From contig JASJAO010000007.1 of assembly GCA_030066975.1 (NCBI GenBank), forward strand, positions 207,094-271,093: 64,000 bases of DNA, in the 5' to 3' direction. The translations under genes were made by a program, and so were the position numbers. Source of the DNA: Henriciella sp. GTDB taxonomy: Bacteria; Pseudomonadota; Alphaproteobacteria; Caulobacterales; Hyphomonadaceae. Below are positions 17,288 through 26,288 of the stretch, in pieces. The notes under the pieces were generated by a model. That model ran no database searches, was not told the origin of the DNA, and saw only the letters and a program-made list of their open reading frames with translations. The first letter of the stretch is position 1. Each line of letters begins with the position of its first letter.

Positions 17288-19387
17288 ATGTCACGACTTC
17301 AGAACCTGATCATTGGGCTCGCAGCACCATTCGTGATCAGCGCCTGCGCCACAGCGCAAACCGCGACGCTGCCCGATTATCTCGATATGACGTATACGAC
17401 ACGGGTCGCTGCGGCTTCACAGGCCGAAACCGTGGCTTGGGTTGATCGGAAACTTGGTGAAGAAACGCTGTTTGTCGCCACTGGCGATATGACTGAGACA
17501 ACGATGATTGCAGAACTAAGCGGTGACGTCGGTGACACGTTTCGCGGTCTTACGCTTTCACCTGATGGGCAATGGATGACCTATCGGCAAGGCCCATCCA
17601 GCTCTCCCAGCGGGCGCACCCCGAACCCTGCAGGATTGGTCGAGCCACTTGAAGATATTCTCTGGCTCGTCAATCTTTCCGCAGGGACCGCGCCGATCAG
17701 CCTACCGGCGAAATCCGGCTCGCCGACCTTCAGCCCTGACAGCTCTCACCTCGCCATCACTCATGGCGGTTCGATCCGGATTTTGGAGCTTACCACCGAT
17801 CTCACAGATACACCTGATCTGCCGGACCCCCTGTTTGAAGATATGGGTGGCATCTGGGAATATGCCTGGTCGCCGGATGGTCAGTCCGTTGCCTTTATCA
17901 GTGGGCGGCGGGTCACCTCTTATGTCGGCGTCTTCACGCTTGGCAGTGACCGCGTGCGCTGGATCGCCCCCAGCACCAGTCAGGATATGAGCCTGTCCTG
18001 GTCTCCGGATGGCACCGCTTTAGCCTGGGTCCGCATCGAAGGGCGCAGCCGCTACAAAGTGACGAACGTCATGTCGGGCTGGCCGTTTGAGATCTGGACG
18101 GCTGATGTCGCCTCGGGCGAGGCTGAAAGGCTCTACAAGACCCCGGGCCGGGATGGCTCTGAGCAACTCAGTTTTCCCGTCCCATGGCTCGCTGACGGAC
18201 GTGTCGCCTTCCTGTCAGAGGAAGACGGCTTCTCCCATATCTATATCGGCGACCGCGACACGGGTGAGATCACCCAGATCACAAGTGGCACCTGTGAAAT
18301 TGAAAAGCTGCTTATCGATGCCACCGCCACGCGGCTGCTGACCGGATCCAACTGTGTCGACCGCGACAGGCGCGAAGTCTCGCTGGTGGAGATCGATAGC
18401 AACACGATGACCCGTATCAGCGCGCCGGGAACGATCGCGACAGACCCCGCTTTTGTGGGTACAGACGGCAAGGTGTTCTATCGCTCTGCCGATGCGCAGA
18501 CCCCGCCCGCACCGACCCTCAATGACGGCACCGGTATCGAGACGGCGCTGACTGAACCGCGTCGCATGACCCTGTTTGCCGCTCCACGCCAGATCAGCTT
18601 CAACGCACCTGATGGCATGGAAATCACTGGCACCTTATTTCCGGCCCAAGGGGTAGGCGACGGCGAGACAACCCCGGCTGTGGTCTATGTCCATGGCGGG
18701 CCTGTACGCCAGATGATGCCAGGTGTTCATCGCTCCATTTATTATGCCAACGCCTATGCGACCAACCAGTATCTGGCAGCGCAAGGCATCACGGTATTGT
18801 CGGTCAATTACCGAACCGGACGCGGGTTTGGGCGCGATTTCCGGAGTTGGCCAACCTATGGACCGCATGGGGCGGATGAAGTGCAGGATGTGATTGCGGC
18901 GGGAGAATATCTGGCTCAGCTGGACACTGTGGATGCCGAGCGGGTCGGCATCTATGGCGGCTCAGTTGGCGGGTATCTCACCGCGCTTTCGCTTGGGCGC
19001 CGCTCCGATCTGTTTAAAGCCGGTGTCTCCTGGCACGGCATTTATGATTGGACCTATTGGAAGGAAAATCCAGCTCCGGGCGTCTTCAACTTCACGCCTT
19101 GGGGAACCTCCACATCAAGCGAGGATACCAACTGGGAAAGCTCGCCCATGTCGCATGTCGAGACCTGGACGTCGCCAACGCTTCTGATCTCAGGCGACGA
19201 TGATCGCAACGTTCTGTTCGATGAGTTCGTGACGATGCACATCGCCTTGGAAGATGCCGGACAGCCGGTTGAGGCGATGGTTTTACCCAACGAGATTCAT
19301 GGTTTCCTGATGCATCAATCCTGGGTCGATGTTCTGGAGCGGACGACAGACTTCCTGCAAGCACACCTTAGCGAGGCAGAAGACTAG
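17288..19387 (+). CDS. S9 family exported peptidase (DPP-IV/POP type), lipoprotein
   Basis: About 699 residues. The start at 17288 gives a lipoprotein signal (VISACATAQ) and follows a GGGGGA site. The N-terminal half is a propeller with SPDG-type blade motifs. The catalytic half has Ser559 in GGSVGGY, an acid loop SGDDDRNV and a histidine in NEIHGF near the C-terminus, so the triad is complete. It should degrade oligopeptides outside the cytoplasm. It is the second gene of an operon with an S12 hydrolase, and its end overlaps the convergent M81 gene by four bases. Confidence 0.87.
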   Translation: MSRLQNLIIGLAAPFVISACATAQTATLPDYLDMTYTTRVAAASQAETVAWVDRKLGEETLFVATGDMTETTMIAELSGDVGDTFRGLTLSPDGQWMTYRQGPSSSPSGRTPNPAGLVEPLEDILWLVNLSAGTAPISLPAKSGSPTFSPDSSHLAITHGGSIRILELTTDLTDTPDLPDPLFEDMGGIWEYAWSPDGQSVAFISGRRVTSYVGVFTLGSDRVRWIAPSTSQDMSLSWSPDGTALAWVRIEGRSRYKVTNVMSGWPFEIWTADVASGEAERLYKTPGRDGSEQLSFPVPWLADGRVAFLSEEDGFSHIYIGDRDTGEITQITSGTCEIEKLLIDATATRLLTGSNCVDRDRREVSLVEIDSNTMTRISAPGTIATDPAFVGTDGKVFYRSADAQTPPAPTLNDGTGIETALTEPRRMTLFAAPRQISFNAPDGMEITGTLFPAQGVGDGETTPAVVYVHGGPVRQMMPGVHRSIYYANAYATNQYLAAQGITVLSVNYRTGRGFGRDFRSWPTYGPHGADEVQDVIAAGEYLAQLDTVDAERVGIYGGSVGGYLTALSLGRRSDLFKAGVSWHGIYDWTYWKENPAPGVFNFTPWGTSTSSEDTNWESSPMSHVETWTSPTLLISGDDDRNVLFDEFVTMHIALEDAGQPVEAMVLPNEIHGFLMHQSWVDVLERTTDFLQAHLSEAED

Positions 19388-20856
19388 GGAAACGGCGCGG
19401 GCTCGGCTACTTCAACCCGCGGCCAGTAATCGGGCGCGCGACGCTCAAAGACAAGCGCTTTGAAGTCTGACTGCAGCGCGCCAGGTGTATCGATATAGAG
19501 TGTTTCGGCGGCGATTGGGCCAAACCCGGCGGAGAAATGCTCACTCGATTTCACCACCACAACGCGTCGTTTAGCGAGTTCAATGCCCAAATCCTCGTAT
19601 GCCTGCGGCGAGAAGACTTGTGCCCTGATTGAAGTCAGAATGAGATCCAACCCTGCTGTCTCGAACCAGACCGATGTACCAAGATGCGAGGCCGAACCAC
19701 CAAGCCCCGGCTGCACATGATCTGTATTTATGGCGCGCACGGTGCCGACGAGGTCGAGCGGCCGACCCGAGCTCGGCCCGCATTTGCCACCAACTCGCAA
19801 TTTCAGCTCGGTCCCGACACCGGCATTCTGGCAAATCTCAACCGCGCCCATATCCCAGAAGAAGCCGAGCGCCGCATTGGTCACACCACGCTCCAGGAAG
19901 CGCTCCAGAATGAACGTTGAATCCGTCATAGCGCCACCGCCAGCATTGTCGGCCACATCTGCCATGACGATCAGCCCCTCCGGCGCCGAGCCGATCTGGT
20001 CGATCGCGGCATCAATGGAGATGAGTTCAACCACCCCGGCCTCACGCAAACCGACAACCCGCTCGCTCAACTGTTTAGCCACAGCCTCAGCCTGCTCGGC
20101 ATCACCGTCGACGACGGCCCAGACTTTAGCGCCACCGTCGGGCACATCTGCCCAGGGAAAGCCATGGCCAAACGAGACTGACAACACCCCATCCTGACCT
20201 TCCATAGCCTTCATTTCGGCGACGAAGCTCTTGGTCGGCTCCTGCAATGTACGCCACAAGCCGAGCGTCTTGCAGTCATAAGCGCGGGTTACAGGCTTGA
20301 TCTCACCACGCTGCGTTGCAGCGCATAGATTGTAGAGTTCAATCGCCCGTTCCGCGACATCAGTGTGGGGATACTCTTTGTAAGCAATAAGCACGTCAGC
20401 CTGTTCGAGCATTGCCGCGCTTGTATGGCAATGCGGATCGACAATCGCACCAACCACGCACTCCGGTCCGACCAGCGCTCTCACCTCAGTCAGAATATCT
20501 CCCTCACAATCATCATAGCCATCTGCAACCATCGCCCCGTGAAGCGAAAACAGGACCATATCGACCGGCAAGGCAGCTTTCAGGTCTTCCAGAATGACGT
20601 CCCGAAACTCTTCATAGAGCGCCCGCGGTGTCAGGCCCGAAGGCTGGGCAAATACACAAAGGCTCTCAACACTCTCATAGCCTTCCCCCTCAGCCATGCC
20701 CTTCCACAAGCCAAGCAAGGGTCCAAACAAGGACTTCTCCGGATGCGCCGAACCATCACCACGATAGATGCCATATTCTTCGAACGCGCGGAGACCCGTC
20801 GGCACAGGCGAAAATGTGTTGGTTTCAGTGGCAAGACAGGCGGTGAACAGTTTCAT
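19384..20856 (-). CDS. M81 family metallopeptidase (MlrC-like)
   Basis: About 490 residues. The start MKLFTACLATETNTFSP and the metal motifs SLHGAMVADGYDD, VDPHCHTS and KEYPHTD are those of family M81. The founding member, MlrC, performs the last peptide cleavages in microcystin and nodularin breakdown by sphingomonads. The C-terminal domain has DVADNAGGGAMTDSTF. No signal peptide is visible, so it is cytoplasmic. It follows the oxidase gene by nine bases on the same strand. With four S12 (MlrB-fold) genes nearby, the parallel with mlr clusters is clear, but no MlrA-type CPBP protease is seen here. Confidence 0.87.
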   Translation of the reverse strand: MKLFTACLATETNTFSPVPTGLRAFEEYGIYRGDGSAHPEKSLFGPLLGLWKGMAEGEGYESVESLCVFAQPSGLTPRALYEEFRDVILEDLKAALPVDMVLFSLHGAMVADGYDDCEGDILTEVRALVGPECVVGAIVDPHCHTSAAMLEQADVLIAYKEYPHTDVAERAIELYNLCAATQRGEIKPVTRAYDCKTLGLWRTLQEPTKSFVAEMKAMEGQDGVLSVSFGHGFPWADVPDGGAKVWAVVDGDAEQAEAVAKQLSERVVGLREAGVVELISIDAAIDQIGSAPEGLIVMADVADNAGGGAMTDSTFILERFLERGVTNAALGFFWDMGAVEICQNAGVGTELKLRVGGKCGPSSGRPLDLVGTVRAINTDHVQPGLGGSASHLGTSVWFETAGLDLILTSIRAQVFSPQAYEDLGIELAKRRVVVVKSSEHFSAGFGPIAAETLYIDTPGALQSDFKALVFERRAPDYWPRVEVAEPAPFP

Positions 20857-20865
20857 CTCTTATCC

Positions 20866-21993
20866 TTATGACTCGATACGCGTCTCAGCAGGTGCAAAGC
20901 GGGCGGGCGTTATTCTGTCTCTCAAGGCGTCGATCGCAGATATGCCCGATGATGGCCCATTCAGAATCAAACCGCTCGCATAAGCCGCTGCGCCAAAACA
21001 GGTTTGAACCCCGACCCCACCTTGCCCGGCTAACCAGAAGTAGCCTTCGGCCAAAGTGTCAAATCCGATCACAAACTCCCGGTCCGGTGCAAATGTCCGG
21101 AGCCCCGCCCAGGAGGCCTGCACATGCCTGACTTCGATATCAAGTGCCTGCTGCGCCTCATGAATGCCGATTGCGATATCCAGTTCTTCAGGCTGAGCAT
21201 CACAAGGCGGCGTGTGGGTTTCGTCTGCCGGAGAGATGAGCAATCGACCGGCATCAGGTTTGACATAAAAATCTTCGGCAGGATTGATGATGAAGGGCCA
21301 GTCTTCGATTTCGAGCCCGTCCGGAGCCTCGACCGTGGCCGCGGTCCGGCGCATAGGCGTAAAACCAATATGCTGCGCGCCAAAGAGTTGCCCAACCGGA
21401 TCCGCCCACGCCCCGGCCGCATTGACCACAATTGGCGCCGAGACAATAGCTTGCGGCGTTTCAATGCGCCAAAGACCACTCTGGCGATTGGCCGCCTGCA
21501 CAGTGTGTCCTGCCAGAAACCGACCGCCACGGGCCTGAATTCCGCGCCGAAAGCCCTCGATCAAAACATGCACATCAATGTCGTAGACTTCATCCTCATA
21601 TGCGGCGGAATGAAGCCAGTCACGCCGCAGGATCGGAACTCTGGCAACTGCTTGATCGGGTGAACAAGGCGCCATACCCACAGTAGATGACATCAGGTTC
21701 TTCAAGTCCTGGGTCTGGTGTTTATTGGCCACCCAAAGCGCACCGCGGTGGTTGAGCACGGGCCGATCAAACCCAATCGGAGGCTCATGCAGAGACGCCG
21801 CTCCAGCCGCTGTGATTGTCTGAACTACTTCGGAGCCGAGAGAGGGTACCAACAAGGCAGCGGAACGACCGGAACTATGATATCCGGCAAACGCCTCACG
21901 TTCGAGCACAATCACATGCGCATGTTCCGCAAGCGTATAGGCTGCGGACAAGCCTGCGACTCCGGCACCAATGACAATAATATCAGCCTGCAC
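20866..21993 (-). CDS. FAD-dependent amino-acid oxidase (glycine/D-amino-acid oxidase family)
   Basis: A 375-residue DAO-fold flavoprotein with the N-terminal FAD loop VIGAGVAGLSAAY, the second signature YHSSGRSAALL, and a C-terminal WLAGQGGVGVQT flavin-contact motif. Enzymes of this family oxidise D-amino acids, glycine or N-methyl amino acids to imines with transfer of electrons to oxygen or a quinone. It heads the operon with the M81 peptidase. The divergent region to the S12 gene at 22127 carries two TTTCC-N4-GGAAA operators. The likely role is oxidative deamination of D-residues; the imine product would suit the RidA encoded nearby. Confidence 0.83.
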   Translation of the reverse strand: MQADIIVIGAGVAGLSAAYTLAEHAHVIVLEREAFAGYHSSGRSAALLVPSLGSEVVQTITAAGAASLHEPPIGFDRPVLNHRGALWVANKHQTQDLKNLMSSTVGMAPCSPDQAVARVPILRRDWLHSAAYEDEVYDIDVHVLIEGFRRGIQARGGRFLAGHTVQAANRQSGLWRIETPQAIVSAPIVVNAAGAWADPVGQLFGAQHIGFTPMRRTAATVEAPDGLEIEDWPFIINPAEDFYVKPDAGRLLISPADETHTPPCDAQPEELDIAIGIHEAQQALDIEVRHVQASWAGLRTFAPDREFVIGFDTLAEGYFWLAGQGGVGVQTCFGAAAYASGLILNGPSSGISAIDALRDRITPARFAPAETRIES

Positions 21994-22044
21994 GTTGAAC
22001 AGCCTTCAGACACCCGAATTTGGACCTGCAAATTGCTTGCAATG

Positions 22045-22058
22045 GTTCCGATTGTAAA
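22045..22058. promoter_or_regulatory. TTTCC-N4-GGAAA operator, degenerate copy of tandem pair
   Basis: GTTCC-GATT-GTAAA matches eight of the ten consensus arm bases. Its centre is 19 bases from that of the next copy. Confidence 0.55.
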
Positions 22059-22063
22059 GCAGA

Positions 22064-22077
22064 TTTCCAATCAGAAA
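22064..22077. promoter_or_regulatory. TTTCC-N4-GGAAA operator in the oxidase/S12 divergent region
   Basis: TTTCC-AATC-AGAAA has one perfect arm and one mismatch in the other. It lies 50 bases upstream of the S12 gene and pairs with the copy at 22045. Confidence 0.62.
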
Positions 22078-22126
22078 CAAAATGGATGACAGCCGAGCAC
22101 TTTGTGGTCGATGAACGAGGGTTGTG

Positions 22127-24097
22127 ATGAAAAAGTCAGACGGTATGGACGAAGCCATTGCGCTTTCAAGACCGGGATTGCGATGGTCGGCCTATTTCGC
22201 CCAGTTATTTCTGGCTGTGCTTCTGTTCTCCAGCGTCGGCTTTGCTCAGACTGAGGGCGCACCTGTCATCATCCCGGCGGAGGAAGACACGGCGCTCCTC
22301 TCATCTGATCCGGTCGCAGAAGGCGCACAGACTTTCCTGGATCAGGTGCTCGCCGCTGAAGTAGAGGAGCGCGAGATTGTCGGTGCGGCGGCTGTTCTGC
22401 TCAAAGATGGAGAGATGATCGCTGCGAGCGGTGCAGGTTTCGCTGATGCCGCGGCAAATATTGCGGTCGATCCGGAGGCGACCCGGTTTCGCCTGGGATC
22501 GATTTCAAAGCTGATCACGGCGACGGCAGTCATGCAGCTGGTCGATCGCGGCGATCTGGATCTGGACACGGACATCAACGCCTATGTCGATTTCGACATT
22601 CCGGGAGGGTTCGGTGAAGAGATCACGCTGCGCCACCTTCTGACGCATACGGCCGGATATTCCGATGTTTACTCCCTCATCTTTCTGCCTGACGATACGT
22701 ATCACCTGCCATTGGAAGACTATGTCAAAACCTATCAACCGCCGGTCGTTTACGCACCTGGCTCGACGCTGGCCTACTCCAACTACAGTATGGCGCTGGC
22801 CGGTTACATCGTGCAAAACGTCTCCGGCCAGAGCTACGAAAAGTACGTGCAAGACCAGATTTTTCGTCCGCTGGGCATGGCCTCCGCAACGATGATGCAA
22901 CCCCTTCCCGAAGGCGACCCGGCCTTGTCGGTAGGTTATATGAGGGGCAATCAGCCCGGTCCGTTCGAGTATATCGGTGCTGAACCATACGGGGCTCTGA
23001 CCTCAACTCTAACCGACTTTGCCAAATTCTATGCCGCACTTCAGCGCGGTGGAGAGTTTGAAGGCGCGCGCATCCTGTCGGCCGAACGCGTCGCCGAAAT
23101 GCTGACCCTGCAGGATATGGATCCGGCGACAGAGAAGACCGGATCTGGGTTCGGCATCGGGTTCGCAATGGAAACCTCAGGCCCTGCAGGTCGCGAGGCC
23201 TTTCATGGCGGAGACACTGTGCAATTCCACTCTAACGCGACGCTCTGGCTGGACCAGGGCTACGCGCTCATCATCTCACAGAACACTGATGGCTGGCGGA
23301 TCGCCGGGGCAATCGAACGCGCATTTGAAGACTATGCAGGCTTCCCGAAATCTGCGCCTGGCACCGAAGTGCCTGATGCTGCAGAGGCCAAAAGTGTGGC
23401 TGGCACCTATTTCAATCCGCGTTATTCCAGCCATAGTATTTTGAAGATCGCCCAACTGGCCCAAGGTCGTTCAATTGCTGTGCATCCCGATGGCGGACTC
23501 CAATCAGGTCGCAGCCGGTTCGCCCGTATCGCGCCTTTCACCTATCAAGATGTTGAGCGCGCCGATCGGCTGCTGATCTTTCTCACAGACGAGTCCGGCA
23601 AGGTCATCCAGGTCAAAGACAGTACTTATAGTGTCGGTCTGCCGGTGCCGTTTCTTGAGTCGCAAGCGGTCCAGTTCCCGCTTATCGGATTTGCCGTTAC
23701 CGGCATGCTTGTCGCCTTGGTGTGTGGACTGGTCGCGTTGATCACGAGACTCTTTCGACAGGACAGACCCTGGCCCAAACGTTGGCTCGTCTCTGGCCTT
23801 ATGGGCACTGGTTTCCTGGTGTGTCTTGGCGGGTTCGCGGCGACCATTCTTGGTATCCAGAACGATGTGATGAGTATGACCCCGGAGCGGAACACAGCCA
23901 TTCGCCTGTTCCAGTTGTTTGGATGGGTGTTTATCGCTGCCCTCGTGGGTCTGTCCTGGCTGAGTTATCGCGATTGGATGGCCCGCCAGATCGGCTGGCT
24001 GAGTTCTGCCGCGACCTCAGTCTTCCTCTTGAGCGGGCTGGCCGGGGTCTGGTTTCTCGCCACCTGGAACGTTTTGACGTTCAACCTGCGATACTAA
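22127..24097 (+). CDS. Exported S12 serine hydrolase with C-terminal membrane helices (paralogue of 8879-10840)
   Basis: About 656 residues. The signal peptide ends near GFAQ (residue 41). Ser125-x-x-Lys128 (GSISK), YSN (AYSNYS) and HGG (FHGGDTV) form the active site. About four membrane helices end the protein. It aligns along its length with the gene at 8879, including GIQ-DxxSMTP and the aromatic C-terminal tail, so the two are recent paralogues. ATG at 22127 is preferred over the GTG three bases earlier because GAGGG is correctly spaced. It is divergent from the oxidase-M81 operon. Probable D-peptidase or cyclic/linear peptide hydrolase; unproven. Confidence 0.85.
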   Translation: MKKSDGMDEAIALSRPGLRWSAYFAQLFLAVLLFSSVGFAQTEGAPVIIPAEEDTALLSSDPVAEGAQTFLDQVLAAEVEEREIVGAAAVLLKDGEMIAASGAGFADAAANIAVDPEATRFRLGSISKLITATAVMQLVDRGDLDLDTDINAYVDFDIPGGFGEEITLRHLLTHTAGYSDVYSLIFLPDDTYHLPLEDYVKTYQPPVVYAPGSTLAYSNYSMALAGYIVQNVSGQSYEKYVQDQIFRPLGMASATMMQPLPEGDPALSVGYMRGNQPGPFEYIGAEPYGALTSTLTDFAKFYAALQRGGEFEGARILSAERVAEMLTLQDMDPATEKTGSGFGIGFAMETSGPAGREAFHGGDTVQFHSNATLWLDQGYALIISQNTDGWRIAGAIERAFEDYAGFPKSAPGTEVPDAAEAKSVAGTYFNPRYSSHSILKIAQLAQGRSIAVHPDGGLQSGRSRFARIAPFTYQDVERADRLLIFLTDESGKVIQVKDSTYSVGLPVPFLESQAVQFPLIGFAVTGMLVALVCGLVALITRLFRQDRPWPKRWLVSGLMGTGFLVCLGGFAATILGIQNDVMSMTPERNTAIRLFQLFGWVFIAALVGLSWLSYRDWMARQIGWLSSAATSVFLLSGLAGVWFLATWNVLTFNLRY

Positions 24098-24114
24098 TTG
24101 GGGTCACGTGTCGT

Positions 24115-25098
24115 TCACCCCCAAAATTCAGGCTCCGCAGGCCAGACGCGACCGTTGTGATAGTTCAGGCCGCCCGGCCAGTCCTCGACCTGCAGGAGTG
24201 GGCCATCGAGATCGACGAACTTGCATTTCTGGGCGAGTACAAGCGCAGGCGCCATCGTGAGCGATGAGCCAAACATACAGCCGACCATAAGATCGAAGCC
24301 GCGGGCTTGCGCGTGCGCAGCGAGTTCGAGCGCCCGCGTCAAGCCGCCCGTTTTGTCCAATTTGATGTTGATCACCTGAAAGCGACCCTGAGCTTTATCG
24401 AGATCATCAATGCCATCGATCAGTTCGTCCGCGCACAAAGGGATAGGGCAAGTATAGCCCTCAAGCCCCGCCTCATCACCGACCGCAATCGGCTGTTCCA
24501 GCAAGACAACGCCGCGTTTCGCAAGTTGAGGCGCGATCTCCTGAAGCCGCGGCACGCTCCAGGATTGATTAGGGTCGAGAATAAGATCCGCGTTCGGGTT
24601 TCCCCGCCGCACCGCCTCGATAACGTCGAGAATGTCAGTGCCGCGCACTTTGACTTTCAAGAGCGGGTAATCTGACCGCTCGCGCGCCTCGGATTCATAG
24701 CCAGGCAGGTCCTGAATGCCGATCGTATAGGCCGTCGTCACCGGTTTGGGGCTCTGAATACCGGCGCGCTGAAATACGCTGTGCCCGGATACTTTCGCCT
24801 CGAGATCCCATAACGCACTATCAATCGCGTAGCGGGCACCACCATCTGGCAGCAGGCTCAGCACGTCCTCGCGCCCGGCACCTTGTTCAATACTGTCTTT
24901 AACCTGTTCGATCTGGGCAAGCAGCGACGCAGGCGTCTCGCCTTTGTAATCAACCCCAAACGCCTCGCCACGTCCGGTGATCCCTTCGGCGTTGGTCATC
25001 TCAACATTGGTCGTCACGACTGTCGTGACAACATTTCGGGCGTTCTCAAAAGGCTGTTGGAGCAGCCAATGCTTGTGAAAGACCTTCAAACGACACAC
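24115..25098 (-). CDS. Dipeptide epimerase (enolase superfamily)
   Basis: About 327 residues of the muconate-lactonising subgroup. It has the base motif K-x-K (LLKVKV), metal ligands in LILDPNQSW, VLLEQPI and CADELI, and the second lysine in NIKLDKTGG. This pattern is that of L-Ala-D/L-Glu-type epimerases, which invert the second residue of dipeptides. The start is uncertain: the GTG at 25098 fits the family N-terminus (RLKVFHKHW); TTG at 25089 and longer forms reaching into the operator region are alternatives. It is divergent from the lipoprotein hydrolase gene. It fits a route that converts mixed-chirality dipeptides to forms ordinary peptidases can cut. Confidence 0.86.
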   Translation of the reverse strand: MCRLKVFHKHWLLQQPFENARNVVTTVVTTNVEMTNAEGITGRGEAFGVDYKGETPASLLAQIEQVKDSIEQGAGREDVLSLLPDGGARYAIDSALWDLEAKVSGHSVFQRAGIQSPKPVTTAYTIGIQDLPGYESEARERSDYPLLKVKVRGTDILDVIEAVRRGNPNADLILDPNQSWSVPRLQEIAPQLAKRGVVLLEQPIAVGDEAGLEGYTCPIPLCADELIDGIDDLDKAQGRFQVINIKLDKTGGLTRALELAAHAQARGFDLMVGCMFGSSLTMAPALVLAQKCKFVDLDGPLLQVEDWPGGLNYHNGRVWPAEPEFWG

Positions 25099-25137
25099 CC
25101 GCTCTGTGGAATGCACGCGGTGCCGCGATCGCAAATT

Positions 25138-25151
25138 TTTCGTATTGGAAC
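25138..25151. promoter_or_regulatory. TTTCC-N4-GGAAA operator, degenerate copy
   Basis: TTTCG-TATT-GGAAC has one mismatch in each arm. It lies between the dipeptide epimerase and alpha/beta hydrolase genes. Confidence 0.5.
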
Positions 25152-25167
25152 CCATTCGATCGATAAT

Positions 25168-25181
25168 TCTCTTATTGGAAA
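25168..25181. promoter_or_regulatory. TTTCC-N4-GGAAA operator, half-perfect copy
   Basis: TCTCT-TATT-GGAAA has a perfect right arm and a weak left arm. It is 30 bases centre to centre from the neighbouring copy, unlike the 19 seen elsewhere. Confidence 0.48.
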
Positions 25182-25231
25182 ATTCCTCAAGCTCCTCTAG
25201 GCTGAACTGGCAGTCATGAAAAGAGGATAAA

Positions 25232-26287
25232 ATGTCGAACAAACTCGCAGCGCTTCCATACGCCTTTTGCCTTGGCGTCATGAGCCTCACCGGATGTGCT
25301 ACAGCCGAAGAAGCCCCTGCCACAGCGGAGCCGGAAGCTGCCGAAGCGCAAACCTCCTCAGATCTCCAAATTCCGCCTTATGTGCTTTCGCCGGGGCGTA
25401 TGGTCGATATTGGCGGATATAGCCTCAACACGTACTGTTTCGGTGAAGGGTCACCTACTGTTGTCTTCGAAGCCGGTGGCGGTTGGGGGGCTGTCGCGTG
25501 GGCCAATATTCAGCCCCTCGTCGCTCAAAAAACACGCGCCTGCAGCTATGATCGCGCGGGTATGAATTTCAGTGAGTTCGGTCCACTGGAACGTCCTCCG
25601 GGCCAGGACAGAATTGACCTAGAAACATGGCTTGAAGCGGCAGGCGAAGAAGGGCCTTTCGTCCTGGTTGGCTGGTCTGCGGGCGGCATGATTTCTCGCG
25701 ATTTCGCGTGGAGCAGCCCGGAAAAAGTCGTAGGTGTGGTGATCACTGACGGCTCTGTGTTCGACTTTGAGCACCCGAACTGGAATCCCGAATGGCGGGC
25801 GAGGTCCATCGAAATTTTTGAGGAATGTAAGGCCGCAGCAGCCGCCGGTACGTTGGAAGATGACGCGGAACTCTATGGGACCTGCGAGTCGATCATAAAC
25901 CCGGTCGCATCCATCCCGCCGCTTCAGGAAGCCTTCAAAGCGAAGGTTCTGGCACCGGAAAAATATGACCAGTTCATCTATGGTCTGTCGAACATGGAAA
26001 CTTATCACGCGGCGCTGAAATCACAGCAGCAACCGTTCGCCGACATTCCAGTCCACATTCTGATTGCTGGCGAGCACGCGCAAACAAATGCTGAGACGGG
26101 CGAGCTACAGAATCCGAGCTATATCCAATACAATTATCAGATCGCGCAGTTCGCTAAGGATGCCCGCGTCGAAATCATCCCGAACACGGACCACATGATC
26201 CACTTTCCGAACCCCGAACCGCTGCTACGGGCGATCAATGAAGTCGTTGATAAGGTGCGGGCGAAAGCACCGAGCGAGACAGATTGA
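25232..26287 (+). CDS. Alpha/beta hydrolase, lipoprotein
   Basis: A 351-residue protein with a lipoprotein signal (MSLTGCATA, cysteine near residue 23) followed by an Ala/Glu-rich linker and an alpha/beta hydrolase domain. The oxyanion segment is VFEAGGGWGA, the nucleophile Ser149 in GWSAGG, and the histidine is in NTDHMIHFP near the C-terminus. It should act at the envelope on an ester or amide. The substrate cannot be told from sequence; relatives include proline iminopeptidase-like and generic esterases. The promoter region is shared with the dipeptide epimerase and carries two operator copies. Confidence 0.8.
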   Translation: MSNKLAALPYAFCLGVMSLTGCATAEEAPATAEPEAAEAQTSSDLQIPPYVLSPGRMVDIGGYSLNTYCFGEGSPTVVFEAGGGWGAVAWANIQPLVAQKTRACSYDRAGMNFSEFGPLERPPGQDRIDLETWLEAAGEEGPFVLVGWSAGGMISRDFAWSSPEKVVGVVITDGSVFDFEHPNWNPEWRARSIEIFEECKAAAAAGTLEDDAELYGTCESIINPVASIPPLQEAFKAKVLAPEKYDQFIYGLSNMETYHAALKSQQQPFADIPVHILIAGEHAQTNAETGELQNPSYIQYNYQIAQFAKDARVEIIPNTDHMIHFPNPEPLLRAINEVVDKVRAKAPSETD

Positions 26288-26288
26288 A

